A DNA stretch of 39,681 bases from an uncultured Alphaproteobacteria bacterium. Lineage in GTDB: Bacteria > Pseudomonadota > Alphaproteobacteria > Rhodobacterales > Rhodobacteraceae. Within the stretch, counting starts at the first letter, position 1. Each line of letters begins with the position of its first letter. Of the stretch, positions 1 to 7,863 are shown one piece after another. Position numbers and translations under genes: made by a program. The DNA is taken from positions 1 to 39,681 of the forward strand of contig CACIIZ010000009.1 in the NCBI GenBank assembly GCA_902586855.1, read 5' to 3'. The notes under the pieces are model-generated. The model was not told the DNA's origin. It saw nothing but the letters and a program-made list of their open reading frames with translations, and did not search any database.

Positions 1-1008
1 ACTATTTTTAATGTTTTCCTTATCATTCTTGGATTTAGCATTTATTTTTTCGGCATAAGATTCATTTATAAAGACGGTTGGTAGCGTTGACTTATTTAAG
101 TCCACTGACCATCCATCTTTTGTTTTCTTCACAATTAAGTCTGGAGAGCTAATTTGTGGGATATCATTTTCAAACATAGCCCCAGGTTTAGGGTTAAAGC
201 TTCTTATTACTTTAAGATATTGTGTTATTTCAGTTAGCTCACATCCGCATTTCTTGGCTAAGATCTTGAGGTCCCCTCTAGCCAATATGGATAAATTGTT
301 TAGTAGTATCTCCAAACTCTGATCATTATTACCAGTCGCTTTTGCTTGAAGAATTAAGCACTCTTTAAGGTCTCGTGCGAATAACCCAGCTGGCTCACAA
401 GCTTGGAGTCTTTCCAGAATCTTTTCTGCCAATGTAATCTCTACACCGCATTCAGATGATATTTCATCTAAAGGCTTTCCTAACCACCCCGACGGTTCAA
501 TATGTTCCAAGAATTTCATGGCAAGGAAAATCTCCTCCTCGGATTCAAATAATAAAAGTATCTGGTTTTCTATATGCTGATAAAGTGATTTGGGGCGATC
601 TTCGACTGTTGTTTCAATAATGTTATCTCCTTGCATATCATTCCCAGACCCTAGGTTGGTTTGTGAATTTTTGCCATCATATTCTAGAAGATTGCAGTCA
701 AACCGATTGTCATAGTCATCATGTTTAGTTGGATCATCTGTTATAGCACTACCGTTTTCTAGGCTAATATCTACTTCAGTCTTATTGGGAGTTTCCAAAG
801 GTAGGCTTTCTTGATTATCATCAGTTTCAGACTTATCCCTGATTGTATCATCTTCAGTTTCTAGAAAAGGATTTTCAAAAGTTTGCTCTTCTAAATACTG
901 AGTTAGATCCAGATTGGTCATTTGCAACAATTTTATTGCTTGCTGAAGCTGCGGTGTCATAACTAATGACTGCCTTTGCTTAATATTGAGGGAAGGTGAT
1001 AATTGCAT
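1..1008 (-). CDS. rpoN: RNA polymerase sigma-54 factor RpoN, partial (C-terminus beyond window)
   Basis: This gene is absent from the ORF track because it has no stop inside the window; I translated it by hand from the reverse strand. The start ATG at 1008 follows a good AAGGAG ribosome site. The product begins MQLSPSLNIKQRQ and continues TPQLQQAIKLLQM, the glutamine-rich region I of sigma-54, which contacts activators. An acidic linker (about residues 55-125) and core-binding region motifs (PAGLFARDLKECL, RSFNPKPG) follow. 336 codons are present; the family is usually about 480-500 residues, so the HTH and RpoN box that read the -24 element lie outside. It would direct polymerase to the many -24/-12 promoters found in this window. 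Identity is certain at family level; the gene is cut by the window edge, not visibly broken. Confidence 0.95.
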   Translation of the reverse strand, partial: MQLSPSLNIKQRQSLVMTPQLQQAIKLLQMTNLDLTQYLEEQTFENPFLETEDDTIRDKSETDDNQESLPLETPNKTEVDISLENGSAITDDPTKHDDYDNRFDCNLLEYDGKNSQTNLGSGNDMQGDNIIETTVEDRPKSLYQHIENQILLLFESEEEIFLAMKFLEHIEPSGWLGKPLDEISSECGVEITLAEKILERLQACEPAGLFARDLKECLILQAKATGNNDQSLEILLNNLSILARGDLKILAKKCGCELTEITQYLKVIRSFNPKPGAMFENDIPQISSPDLIVKKTKDGWSVDLNKSTLPTVFINESYAEKINAKSKNDKENIKNS

Positions 1009-1194
1009 GTGAATCTCCTTTTTTTTCCCACTGTATGGAAAAAAAATAAGGAATCAAAAAATCTATTTGACTGACTATTTTGTCAACATAATGACAATAA
1101 AAATCAATAAAAACATATGCTTATAAGAGAAATAAATTAGAACATATTTTTTGATGTCAAAAAAAATACCAAATTTATGGTCATTTTATTAAAA

Positions 1195-1210
1195 TGGTAG
1201 TACACTTGCA
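1195..1210 (+). promoter_or_regulatory. sigma-54 promoter upstream of the 80-aa membrane protein gene
   Basis: TGGTAGTACACTTGCA has GG and GC separated by exactly 10 bases, plus the TTGCA -12 box. The expected transcript start is about 12 bases after the GC, leaving roughly a 37-nt leader before the ATG at 1259. It lies between divergent rpoN and the small ORF. Confidence 0.7.
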
Positions 1211-1258
1211 TGGGCACATTGATTAGGTATTACATAAGAAAGTTAGGGTCGCAAAATA

Positions 1259-1501
1259 ATGAAACGATTTTCTAGTTCGAAAGATACTGGGGCACCGTGC
1301 CAGCGATGCATGATACTCAGGATATTTCTTGGAATGGTCTTATTAGTTGTGATTTTGGGCCTTCTGGGAGGTGATGAGTTATCCTATCTCAAGTATATAA
1401 CAACTCAAAACGTAGGTAATACCATAATTATAGCTGGGATTGTAGTTTTCGTTGTTAAACTTCTTTTTTGGCTCTGGGACAGAAAACACAAGAAGATTTA
1501 G
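1259..1501 (+). CDS. small two-helix membrane protein, unknown function
   Basis: I do not recognise this 80-residue protein. It has a basic N-terminus with a CxxC pair (residues 14-17, CQRC), two hydrophobic segments (about 19-37 and 53-73) and a positively charged tail (DRKHKKI), so it is probably an inner-membrane hairpin. The start follows a weak TTAGGG-like ribosome site. It is downstream of a good sigma-54 promoter and divergent from rpoN, so it may be co-expressed with the flagellar genes; that link is inference. It ends 9 bases before the convergent end of the next gene. Being short, it could be spurious, but promoter placement and clear membrane segments argue for a real gene. Confidence 0.6.
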   Translation: MKRFSSSKDTGAPCQRCMILRIFLGMVLLVVILGLLGGDELSYLKYITTQNVGNTIIIAGIVVFVVKLLFWLWDRKHKKI

Positions 1502-1510
1502 CTTGATAAT

Positions 1511-1999
1511 TTATCTATCTCGGACCAAACGTACAGCTAAGTTCTGATACGGGTAGAACCTACCATATGTATTTCCAGTATAAAAGTTGACAGACCAGTA
1601 ATGCCTTTTTGCATACTTGTTCTGCTCTCCTGTCCAGTAGGGTACTGGGTCTGTATTAGGGAAGATACCTTTTTCAATTGTGGGAATACCACAATCTTTA
1701 CATACTAGAGACTCTAGCTCCTTCCTAGAGGGTAGTCGCCAACCGCTACCTAACTGCTCTACAGCTATTCCTATTACCTCGTCCATCTGTTCGTGATTGA
1801 GATTCAATATTCTCCCATCACAAGTTTCTCCATTCCATCTCTGCCCAACACTGCATCTCATCCACTCTGTACCTGTATACAAGTCAATCACTAAATGTTC
1901 TTTGGTGTAGAATTGGTCGCTTTGCTCAGAAAATCCCATATTAGTTAGGCAAATTGCCATGAGTACTTTGGAAAGAAATACTCTGAGAAACTTTTTCAT
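1511..1999 (-). CDS. secreted Lcl-type (DUF1566-like) domain protein
   Basis: The 162-residue product starts with a basic stretch and hydrophobic core (KKFLRVFLSKVLMAICL) that looks like a signal peptide, with cleavage likely near residue 24. The rest resembles the Lcl C-terminal/DUF1566 family of extracytoplasmic proteins: GWRLPSRKELESL, the YWTGEQ stretch, the HYWSVNFYTG segment and the ending AVRLVRD are hallmark blocks (family motif GWRLPT..EL..L, YW(S/T), VRCVR). Four cysteines in the mature part could form disulfides. The family often occurs in surface or adhesin-like proteins; the specific role here is unknown. It is convergent with the small membrane gene, and I see no sigma-54 site upstream. 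It may be unrelated to motility. Confidence 0.75.
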   Translation of the reverse strand: MKKFLRVFLSKVLMAICLTNMGFSEQSDQFYTKEHLVIDLYTGTEWMRCSVGQRWNGETCDGRILNLNHEQMDEVIGIAVEQLGSGWRLPSRKELESLVCKDCGIPTIEKGIFPNTDPVPYWTGEQNKYAKRHYWSVNFYTGNTYGRFYPYQNLAVRLVRDR

Positions 2000-2131
2000 T
2001 GGATTGCCTATCTATAATTGTTTTTACGGGTTAGTATTCATTGAATTAATTTAATTTAGTCATATATCACAATTAGTATAGCGTTTGAAGGTCAATGCTT
2101 TTTACTGTTAATGTTGAAATTAGATTTTAAG

Positions 2132-2148
2132 TTGGTACTATTCTTGCA
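2132..2148 (+). promoter_or_regulatory. sigma-54 promoter of motAB
   Basis: TTGGTACTATTCTTGCA has the GG-N10-GC spacing, a TTGG -24 element and TTGCA -12 box. Predicted start near 2159 gives a leader of about 30 nt before motA at 2191. Confidence 0.8.
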
Positions 2149-2190
2149 AACTTTAACGCAAATTGTAACATCAAGGTAAGAAATAGAGCA

Positions 2191-2952
2191 ATGGATATAG
2201 CATCTTTAGTTGGAATAATGGGAGCGATAGGCTTGATTGTTGTCGCTATGACTGCTGGTGGGAGCATCAATACATTTATCGATATCCCCTCCGTACAGAT
2301 TGTTTTTGGTGGTACAGCATTTGGCGTCATGTACAGTGCTACCTTACCAAATTTTTTAGGAAGTTTTGGTGTCATGGCAAAAGCATTTTTCCCTCCGGTA
2401 AAGAAACAAGATGAACTAGTTGAAAGAATGGTAGAATTAGCAGGAATAGCCCGAAAGGATGGGATGATGGCATTGGAAGGTCAGGAAGTTCCAGATAAAT
2501 TTTTTGCTAAAGGAATGCAAATGCTCGTAGATGGTGCTGACGAAGCAAAACTTACGTCGCAGCTTACGCAGGAAATAAAAGCCATGAAGGCTCGCCATGA
2601 GGTAAACCAAGGCGTTGTAGGAGCTTGGATCGACATTGCACCGGCAATGGGGATGATTGGAACCTTAGTAGGATTAGTTTTAATGCTAGGCAACATGGCT
2701 GATCCAAAAGCCATTGGACCTGCTATGGCTGTGGCCTTGCTAACAACGCTTTATGGAGCATTTGTAGCTAATGTTCTATTTCTCCCAATGAAGACAAAAC
2801 TGGAGGGATATACAGCCTATGAAGTCGTGTATCGTGAGATGGTGGTTTTGGGGCTAAGGAATATAGCTCGGGGAGAATCGCCTAGAAATATACAAGACCA
2901 AATGGTTGCAAACCTTCCTCCTAAAATGCAAGCAAAATTGGAAGCAGCTTAA
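2191..2952 (+). CDS. motA: flagellar motor stator protein MotA/PomA
   Basis: This is the 253-residue proton/sodium channel subunit A of the flagellar stator, an inner-membrane protein with four helices (about 5-25, 32-50, 150-170, 180-200). The N-terminus (VGIMGAIGLIVVAMTAGGS) and the third-helix block WIDIAPAMGMIGTLVGLV are typical of the MotA/ExbB family, closest by eye to sodium-type PomA. The cytoplasmic loop between helices 2 and 3 carries the charged residues expected to touch FliG. The ATG follows an AAGG ribosome site and is 30 nt downstream of the predicted sigma-54 start. motB follows after 48 nt, so the two form an operon. Whether the coupling ion is H+ or Na+ cannot be decided here. 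Confidence 0.95.
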   Translation: MDIASLVGIMGAIGLIVVAMTAGGSINTFIDIPSVQIVFGGTAFGVMYSATLPNFLGSFGVMAKAFFPPVKKQDELVERMVELAGIARKDGMMALEGQEVPDKFFAKGMQMLVDGADEAKLTSQLTQEIKAMKARHEVNQGVVGAWIDIAPAMGMIGTLVGLVLMLGNMADPKAIGPAMAVALLTTLYGAFVANVLFLPMKTKLEGYTAYEVVYREMVVLGLRNIARGESPRNIQDQMVANLPPKMQAKLEAA

Positions 2953-3000
2953 GTTCTATCAATTGATAATTGGTGACTCTTAGTTAATAGGAACAGGGAA

Positions 3001-4194
3001 ATGGCAGAAGCCACAGAAGAGACAGAAGAGGAAGAAGAGCAGGAATGTCCTAAATGTCCTCCTCCAGGAGCCCCCGCATGGATGGCAACTTTTGCGGATA
3101 TGGCTACCCTGCTGATGGCTTTTTTCGTTCTAATTTTATCCTTTGCGGAATTTAATGTTCCAAAATTTAAGCAAATTTCAGGTTCATTAAAGAACGCATT
3201 CGGCGTTCAAAGAATTGTTCCAGTAGTTGAACAGCCTAAAGGCACAACTGTATTGTCGCTCAATTTCAGTCCCTCTCCCAGCCCATCTGTTACAAAACAG
3301 ATGACCCAGCAAACTACTACTATAGAACAGCCTAACTTAGAGCAAAAACAAAAAGATAAAGATTCAGAAAAAGATAAAGACGCTGAAGGTGGAGAAATAG
3401 AGACAGCTGAATTGGCAAAAGCATTGAAAGATGCTATCGGAAGGGGCGAAGTAAGCATTGAATCTCTTGGGGACAAGGTATTTGTAAACTTTAATGATAC
3501 TCAAGAGTCTGAAAACAAGAAAGATACGGCAGAGTTAATTGAAGAGACTTTAAAGGCCTTGGAAGAAGCTAGAGCTGCTTCTGGGAAAGCTGAACAGGAA
3601 GTACTCTTTGGTGGTATTGAAAAAAAATTGGCTGAACTTGCTGCAGCTGCCAAAAGTAATGACAACTCGTCATCTGATGGGGGATCTTCATCAGATGGAA
3701 AACAGGATGGTAACGGAACTGGCGGTGGTGGTTCCGCTGGTGATCAAAAGGCGCAAATAGCTCAAGATAATTTGCAAGTAGCTCTCAAAGAGGAAATTAG
3801 CCAAGGTCTAGTGGAGGTTGAGAGGAGAGACGGGAAAGTTTATGTGACTGTAGGAGCAGGAGGTGCTTTTCCTTCAGGTTCAGCTGAATTGACTGCGGAA
3901 GCAAGATCTATAATGGCAAAAATTGCAACCAAAGGTGTTGGTGAAAATAGCAGGATTACGGTTTCTGGTCACACGGACAATGTCCCTCTAAAGTTTGGGT
4001 CTAACTTTAGAGATAATTGGGATTTAGCAGCAGCTAGGGCATCGAGTGTGGTACAGGAAATGGAAAAAACCGGTGCAATCAGTGCTGATCGAATGCAGGC
4101 TATTAGTTTCGGCGAAGCTAAGCCAGTTAAGAGTAACGATACGGCTGAAGGTAGGTCAAAGAATAGAAGAATAGAAATTGAGATTGATTTCTAA
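3001..4194 (+). CDS. motB: flagellar motor stator protein MotB/PomB with extended linker
   Basis: This is the stator subunit B, anchoring the stator to peptidoglycan. The acidic N-terminus has a CPKCPPPGAPAWMATFAD block, followed by a single helix (about 28-50) with the ion-carrying aspartate D33. The C-terminal OmpA-like domain (about 285-397) holds the peptidoglycan-binding stretch SGHTDNVPL and SKNRRIEIEI. At 397 residues it is longer than usual (about 300-320). The extra length is a charged, Ser/Gly-rich linker (110-255) with an apparent partial duplication: residues 136-165 (ALKDAIGRGEVSIESLGDKV) resemble 256-285 (ALKEEISQGLVEVERRDGKV). It shares the motA operon and is followed by hairpins that may end transcription. 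Confidence 0.95.
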   Translation: MAEATEETEEEEEQECPKCPPPGAPAWMATFADMATLLMAFFVLILSFAEFNVPKFKQISGSLKNAFGVQRIVPVVEQPKGTTVLSLNFSPSPSPSVTKQMTQQTTTIEQPNLEQKQKDKDSEKDKDAEGGEIETAELAKALKDAIGRGEVSIESLGDKVFVNFNDTQESENKKDTAELIEETLKALEEARAASGKAEQEVLFGGIEKKLAELAAAAKSNDNSSSDGGSSSDGKQDGNGTGGGGSAGDQKAQIAQDNLQVALKEEISQGLVEVERRDGKVYVTVGAGGAFPSGSAELTAEARSIMAKIATKGVGENSRITVSGHTDNVPLKFGSNFRDNWDLAAARASSVVQEMEKTGAISADRMQAISFGEAKPVKSNDTAEGRSKNRRIEIEIDF

Positions 4195-4240
4195 GGGAGA
4201 AAATAGTTTTCCCCTTGAGAAGTAGTAAACCTTCACTACT
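4195..4240 (+). terminator. possible terminator hairpins after motB
   Basis: Directly after the motB stop, GGG(A)GAAAA-TAG-TTTTCCCC can pair with one bulged base. A second inverted repeat AGTAGT-N8-ACTACT follows at 4221-4240. Neither has a long T-tract, so intrinsic termination is only plausible. Confidence 0.4.
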
Positions 4241-4655
4241 CTTTCTGTCTCACTAATAACCTTGCTCTATTTTGTTAAGTAACTGTCGTTGAGACGCACG
4301 ACATTGTCCGGTTAACCTGATGCTACCACCTTGGTGTATCATAAAAAATATTGTCTTCCTGATTCAAAGGCTGGCAACAAATTTAGTTCTTTTTTGAAAT
4401 CATTATACTTCCAACTAGGTGCCGGCTATTAAGTAGGAATCAATTGGTATACTTAGACACTTAATCCCAATTACAATTAGCCAAAATATTCAGTAGATTT
4501 AAGCCTTTAATCTGAGAGCATAAAGAAACATTCTACTGAGGGCTGTAGATATCTTGATCAGGAAAAAAACCTAGGGTCTGTCTTGGAGAGCCAAGTATAA
4601 GGGTGGATTTAAAATATCCAAGAATCATTAGGATTACTTTTGATTAAAAGCTAAT
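4241..4655. other. gene-free stretch between convergent motB and the PDZ-like gene
   Basis: About 415 bases lie between the motB hairpins and the stop of the minus-strand gene. I see no ORF of note, no tRNA-like fold, no sigma-54 site and no long repeat. It separates two convergent transcription units. Confidence 0.5.
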
Positions 4656-5492
4656 TTAGTAAGTGGTAGGGGCGATACTCGCAACATTTCCACTTTTACG
4701 CTTCTTCTTTGATTTTTTCTTTTCATCTTCAGGTTCAATTGGTGGTCCCACAAGACTTCGCACAAAATCACATTTTGGGTCAAATGTTCGGCATATTTGC
4801 TGAACATTTGCTTCATCGGTAGCTGCTACTATTGCCCACATTTGATAGTCTTGAAACATACTGTAGCTTCTTCGCATGGTAATCTGGCCTTGCTTAAAAT
4901 ACACAGCTATCAATAGAGAGGATAGTAAAAACAAAATAATACTGACATTAAAAGTAATTAAATAGACTGACATCACTGCTATAAGTGGCTCCCACATTCT
5001 ATTTTGTACCAACCATACTGGTGGAAGAAAAACAGCCGTTTGAGAAAATGAGGTATCGTATACATCACATTTTCTGCGAAAATCTTTTAATATTTCAAAA
5101 GTTCTAAATTCAGATTTTTCAATTAATGGTCTATCATTGAATTTGTTGGAAATAAGTTTAGCTTCCTCTTCTGAGGTGAATTTCAATACTCCGCCGAGTG
5201 GGCCTCTTGTAAAAACTTCAAAGAATGTACCATTTCTCCAAATTGTCAATAGCCATTGGCCATCATCTTCACTAGATAATAAATCAACAAGATTATCTGA
5301 GTTTGACCTAAATTCCGTACCGTCTACTGCTACTATGACGTCCTCAGTCTTAAGTTTTAACGCTTTTGTTCTTGAAGACCTACCATGTTCGGCAATCTTT
5401 AGATAGGGGGTCCCGTCAGCTTCTACCACTTTGCTGTCAGCTCCGGTGGTTCCAGTCTCACTTGCAATAGTATTTTCTGTGTCCTCAGCCAT
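4656..5492 (-). CDS. PDZ-like membrane protein at the end of the flagellar operon, unknown
   Basis: I do not recognise a named family for this 278-residue protein. Residues about 30-98 look like a PDZ-type fold (YLKIAEHGRSSRTKALKLKTE, then EDVIVAVDGTEF and WLLTIWRNG), although the GLGF-like loop is not obvious. Residues about 166-200 form one long or two closely packed membrane helices. The C-terminus is cytoplasm-like, with DPKCDFVRS and a lysine-rich run (EDEKKKSKKKRKSG). There is no signal peptide. It lies 24 nt after the coiled-coil gene and is the last of four unknown genes that follow flhB in the same direction, so it is probably made together with the flagellar export apparatus. A role in the motor or export gate is inference only. 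Confidence 0.7.
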   Translation of the reverse strand: MAEDTENTIASETGTTGADSKVVEADGTPYLKIAEHGRSSRTKALKLKTEDVIVAVDGTEFRSNSDNLVDLLSSEDDGQWLLTIWRNGTFFEVFTRGPLGGVLKFTSEEEAKLISNKFNDRPLIEKSEFRTFEILKDFRRKCDVYDTSFSQTAVFLPPVWLVQNRMWEPLIAVMSVYLITFNVSIILFLLSSLLIAVYFKQGQITMRRSYSMFQDYQMWAIVAATDEANVQQICRTFDPKCDFVRSLVGPPIEPEDEKKKSKKKRKSGNVASIAPTTY

Positions 5493-5516
5493 TTTTCTGT
5501 ACTCGACTCATAGAAA

Positions 5517-6266
5517 TTACGGGAATTTTATATGATTATCTCTACTTTGTAACTGCTTAATCATTTCATTATTTTTTTGTTCAAGCAATTTTATTTGCTT
5601 AGCTAAAATGTTTTGCGTGTCAGCTAAATTTTGCATTGTTTTGTTGTCTGCTAAAGTGGTAGTAACCCCTTCCAAGGAATTGGTGTATGCATCCTGAATG
5701 CCATTTATTAAGGCCTCTATTTGTGCTAACTGTCCGTTCATCTGAGATATTAATGTCTCAGATACCGTGCTCGAGAGCTGGCCGCTAAAATTAGCAATTT
5801 CTCCGGACAATTGTTCGTTCGCCGTTTTTACATGTGCTTCCATAGAATTGGTCGTACTCTTAAAATCATCTCTCATAACTTCTATTTTATTCAATACACG
5901 CTTATTTTGATCTTGAATTAGAGCTTGATTATCCATTGCCATTCGAAGATTATTTGTTGTTTCTTTCACAGCATCAACATTTTCAGCAAAAATTACTAAT
6001 GCCTCTCGATTTGTGGTTGTCATGACTGATAAATCAGACATTGACCTGAAATATATCACTGATGAAAAGCCTATGGCAACCACTGCCGCCAGTATCGAGC
6101 TACCAAATATTATAGTTGTATAACGATGGATTTGCTTCACTGTTGCCTCCAACTTTTTATGTTCTCGTTTAACCTTATTATATTCTGACGTGATATCTGT
6201 GGCTGCATCCGCAGCATCCAGAGCGATCTTTATGCTTTCCTCAATTGTATCTAACTCTGCACTCAT
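5517..6266 (-). CDS. membrane-anchored coiled-coil protein, unknown
   Basis: The 249-residue product has a cytoplasmic N-terminal coiled coil (about 5-45), one membrane helix (about 50-73, TTIIFGSSILAAVVAIGFSS) and a long predicted coiled-coil region (about 80-245) rich in Asn, Gln, Thr and Leu. It resembles the periplasmic or stalk part of a chemoreceptor but has no HAMP or signalling hairpin. The start ATG overlaps the stop of the Cys-rich gene (ATGA), which implies translational coupling. Its position after flhB suggests a flagellar or polar structural role. It could also be a generic coiled-coil scaffold; no function is assigned. Confidence 0.7.
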   Translation of the reverse strand: MSAELDTIEESIKIALDAADAATDITSEYNKVKREHKKLEATVKQIHRYTTIIFGSSILAAVVAIGFSSVIYFRSMSDLSVMTTTNREALVIFAENVDAVKETTNNLRMAMDNQALIQDQNKRVLNKIEVMRDDFKSTTNSMEAHVKTANEQLSGEIANFSGQLSSTVSETLISQMNGQLAQIEALINGIQDAYTNSLEGVTTTLADNKTMQNLADTQNILAKQIKLLEQKNNEMIKQLQSRDNHIKFP

Positions 6267-6487
6267 GCTAATCTCCCAACACGTTTTGCATTTTTCTTCT
6301 TTTTGAAGTGTACATTCTTTTTCTTAAAGTAAGCACATTTCATGCCAGTCGTTGCAAAAACTATATGACTAGGAAGCTTTGGGGATTTGAAACCAAAGTT
6401 TGCGCAGCCCCATGGTCTGAATTTATCATGAGTGATGAATAAATACCGACAATTACGACAAACTTTATTTTCACTCATGATTTTCAT
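6263..6487 (-). CDS. small Cys-rich, zinc-binding-like protein, unknown
   Basis: This 74-residue protein has CRNC near the N-terminus, then WGC and MKC further on, a four-cysteine set (CxxC...C...C) able to hold zinc or another metal. The tail is strongly basic (FKKKNVHFKKKKNAKRVGR). A second ATG lies three codons downstream (at 6478). The first ATG overlaps the stop of the 72-aa gene (ATGA), and its own stop overlaps the start of the next gene (ATGA), so it is tightly coupled on both sides. That coupling makes it a real gene despite its size. Function unknown; nucleic-acid binding or metal-stabilised protein binding are both possible. Confidence 0.7.
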   Translation of the reverse strand: MKIMSENKVCRNCRYLFITHDKFRPWGCANFGFKSPKLPSHIVFATTGMKCAYFKKKNVHFKKKKNAKRVGRLA

Positions 6488-6702
6488 TGCCTTCTTTTAC
6501 CAATTTCATCAAAAAACCTAGCAATTGGGTAACGCAAAGAACCTAGTAAACACAAGACTGAGGCGATAAAGAGTAGTGCAGACCTTATAAGGTTTCCATC
6601 ATCCCAATTTTCTAAACCCTTCAAGCAGGCGTAAATCGACACTCCAAAGAATGACATTGTACTAATCCAGTCCCCATAACTTTTATGATATCTTCTTGCC
6701 AC
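6484..6702 (-). CDS. small two-helix membrane protein downstream of flhB, unknown
   Basis: The 72-residue product begins MARRYHKSYGDW and has two hydrophobic segments (about 11-28 and 38-57) separated by a short acidic loop (ENWDDGN), with a charged C-terminus (FFDEIGKRRQ). It starts only 3 nt after flhB ends and overlaps the next gene by ATGA. This places it in the flagellar operon. I do not recognise its family. Confidence 0.65.
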   Translation of the reverse strand: MARRYHKSYGDWISTMSFFGVSIYACLKGLENWDDGNLIRSALLFIASVLCLLGSLRYPIARFFDEIGKRRQ

Positions 6703-6705
6703 GAA

Positions 6706-7863
6706 TTATTCCTTCTCCTGAATTATCTGGCCGTTCTCGTTAAATCTTAGATCTGCAGGTAGATCTATTTCGGGCTCGTCGACCACTTCTCCTTTGTCTA
6801 CCCTGTATATATAAGCTAATGCAATAGCTACAGCATTATATAAGCGATCAGAAATTTCTTTACCAATATCGGAAGTGAAGAATAAAGCACGGGCTAATAG
6901 AGGGCTACGGAAGGTTGTAATATTTTTTTCTTTCCCAGCTTGTATGATGTCATGTGCCACTTTTCCTCTCCCCATTGCAACGACTTCTGGGGCTCCCGGT
7001 TCTCCTACAATATATCTTAAGGCTACCGCAAAGTGCGTTGGATTAGTAATTATAGCTGTTGCATTGGCCACATTTTCAACAGATTTTCGTTGCTCGGATG
7101 CTTCCATACTGGCCTGTAATTGCTTTTGCCTAATTTTCTGTTTTACTTCTGGTGACCCTTCTGTTTGTTTATATTCATCTTTTTGCTCTTGTCTTGTCAT
7201 TCTGAGGGATTCAATATGCTGATGCCGTTGCCAGAAATAATCTAATGCTGCTATCACCGCTAAAGCTACCAAACTAGCAATAAGTAATAAGGGAAAAATA
7301 TTTTGTAATTGGTCCAATGCCGCAGCTAAACTACCACCAGGCATCTGAAGAATTTGGGGTAGTGTTAAGTAAATGATATAAGATGCTGCGCTCATCAATA
7401 GAATAACCTTCAGAATTGACTTTCCAAGTTCAACCAAAGATTTCAAAGAAATGATGTTCTTCATCCCCTTAATAGGGTTTAATTTACTGCCCTTAAAGGA
7501 CATTGCTTTAGGTGCGAAATTAATTCCGCCAACCGCAACCTGTGTTCCTAAAGTAACTAAAAAAACAGGTGTTCCAACAAGTAAACTTAACTTTAGGAAA
7601 TACCAAAGTGCATAGTTAGTCTTAATTGCGGGCAAATCATCTAAACTACTATCTGCTTCAAATACAAAAAGGTCAGCCCACTCGAACAAATACTGCTTAG
7701 CCACTAGAAAGAACGCAAACATGATAACAAGGGCCATTGAAATATTTGTAAACACAAACATTTCTTTCGAAGTTAAAACTTTTCCATCTTCGCGGGCCTT
7801 TTCGATTTTCCGTTGGGAGGGTTCCTCTGTTTTTTCTTGACCGCCCTCATTTTCTTCAGCCAT
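6706..7863 (-). CDS. flhB: flagellar type III export protein FlhB
   Basis: FlhB is the substrate-specificity switch of the flagellar export gate. The N-terminus (EKTEEPSQRKIEKAREDGKV) is the family signature, followed by four membrane helices (about 33-205) and a cytoplasmic domain with the self-cleaving NPTH motif at residues 274-277 and downstream VVAMGRGKVA. The 385-residue length is typical. The track begins at a TTG (7869), but the ATG at 7863 has GGGGG seven bases upstream and gives the standard N-terminus, so I chose it. It overlaps fliR by 8 nt and is followed 3 nt later by the small membrane gene. Confidence 0.95.
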   Translation of the reverse strand: MAEENEGGQEKTEEPSQRKIEKAREDGKVLTSKEMFVFTNISMALVIMFAFFLVAKQYLFEWADLFVFEADSSLDDLPAIKTNYALWYFLKLSLLVGTPVFLVTLGTQVAVGGINFAPKAMSFKGSKLNPIKGMKNIISLKSLVELGKSILKVILLMSAASYIIYLTLPQILQMPGGSLAAALDQLQNIFPLLLIASLVALAVIAALDYFWQRHQHIESLRMTRQEQKDEYKQTEGSPEVKQKIRQKQLQASMEASEQRKSVENVANATAIITNPTHFAVALRYIVGEPGAPEVVAMGRGKVAHDIIQAGKEKNITTFRSPLLARALFFTSDIGKEISDRLYNAVAIALAYIYRVDKGEVVDEPEIDLPADLRFNENGQIIQEKE

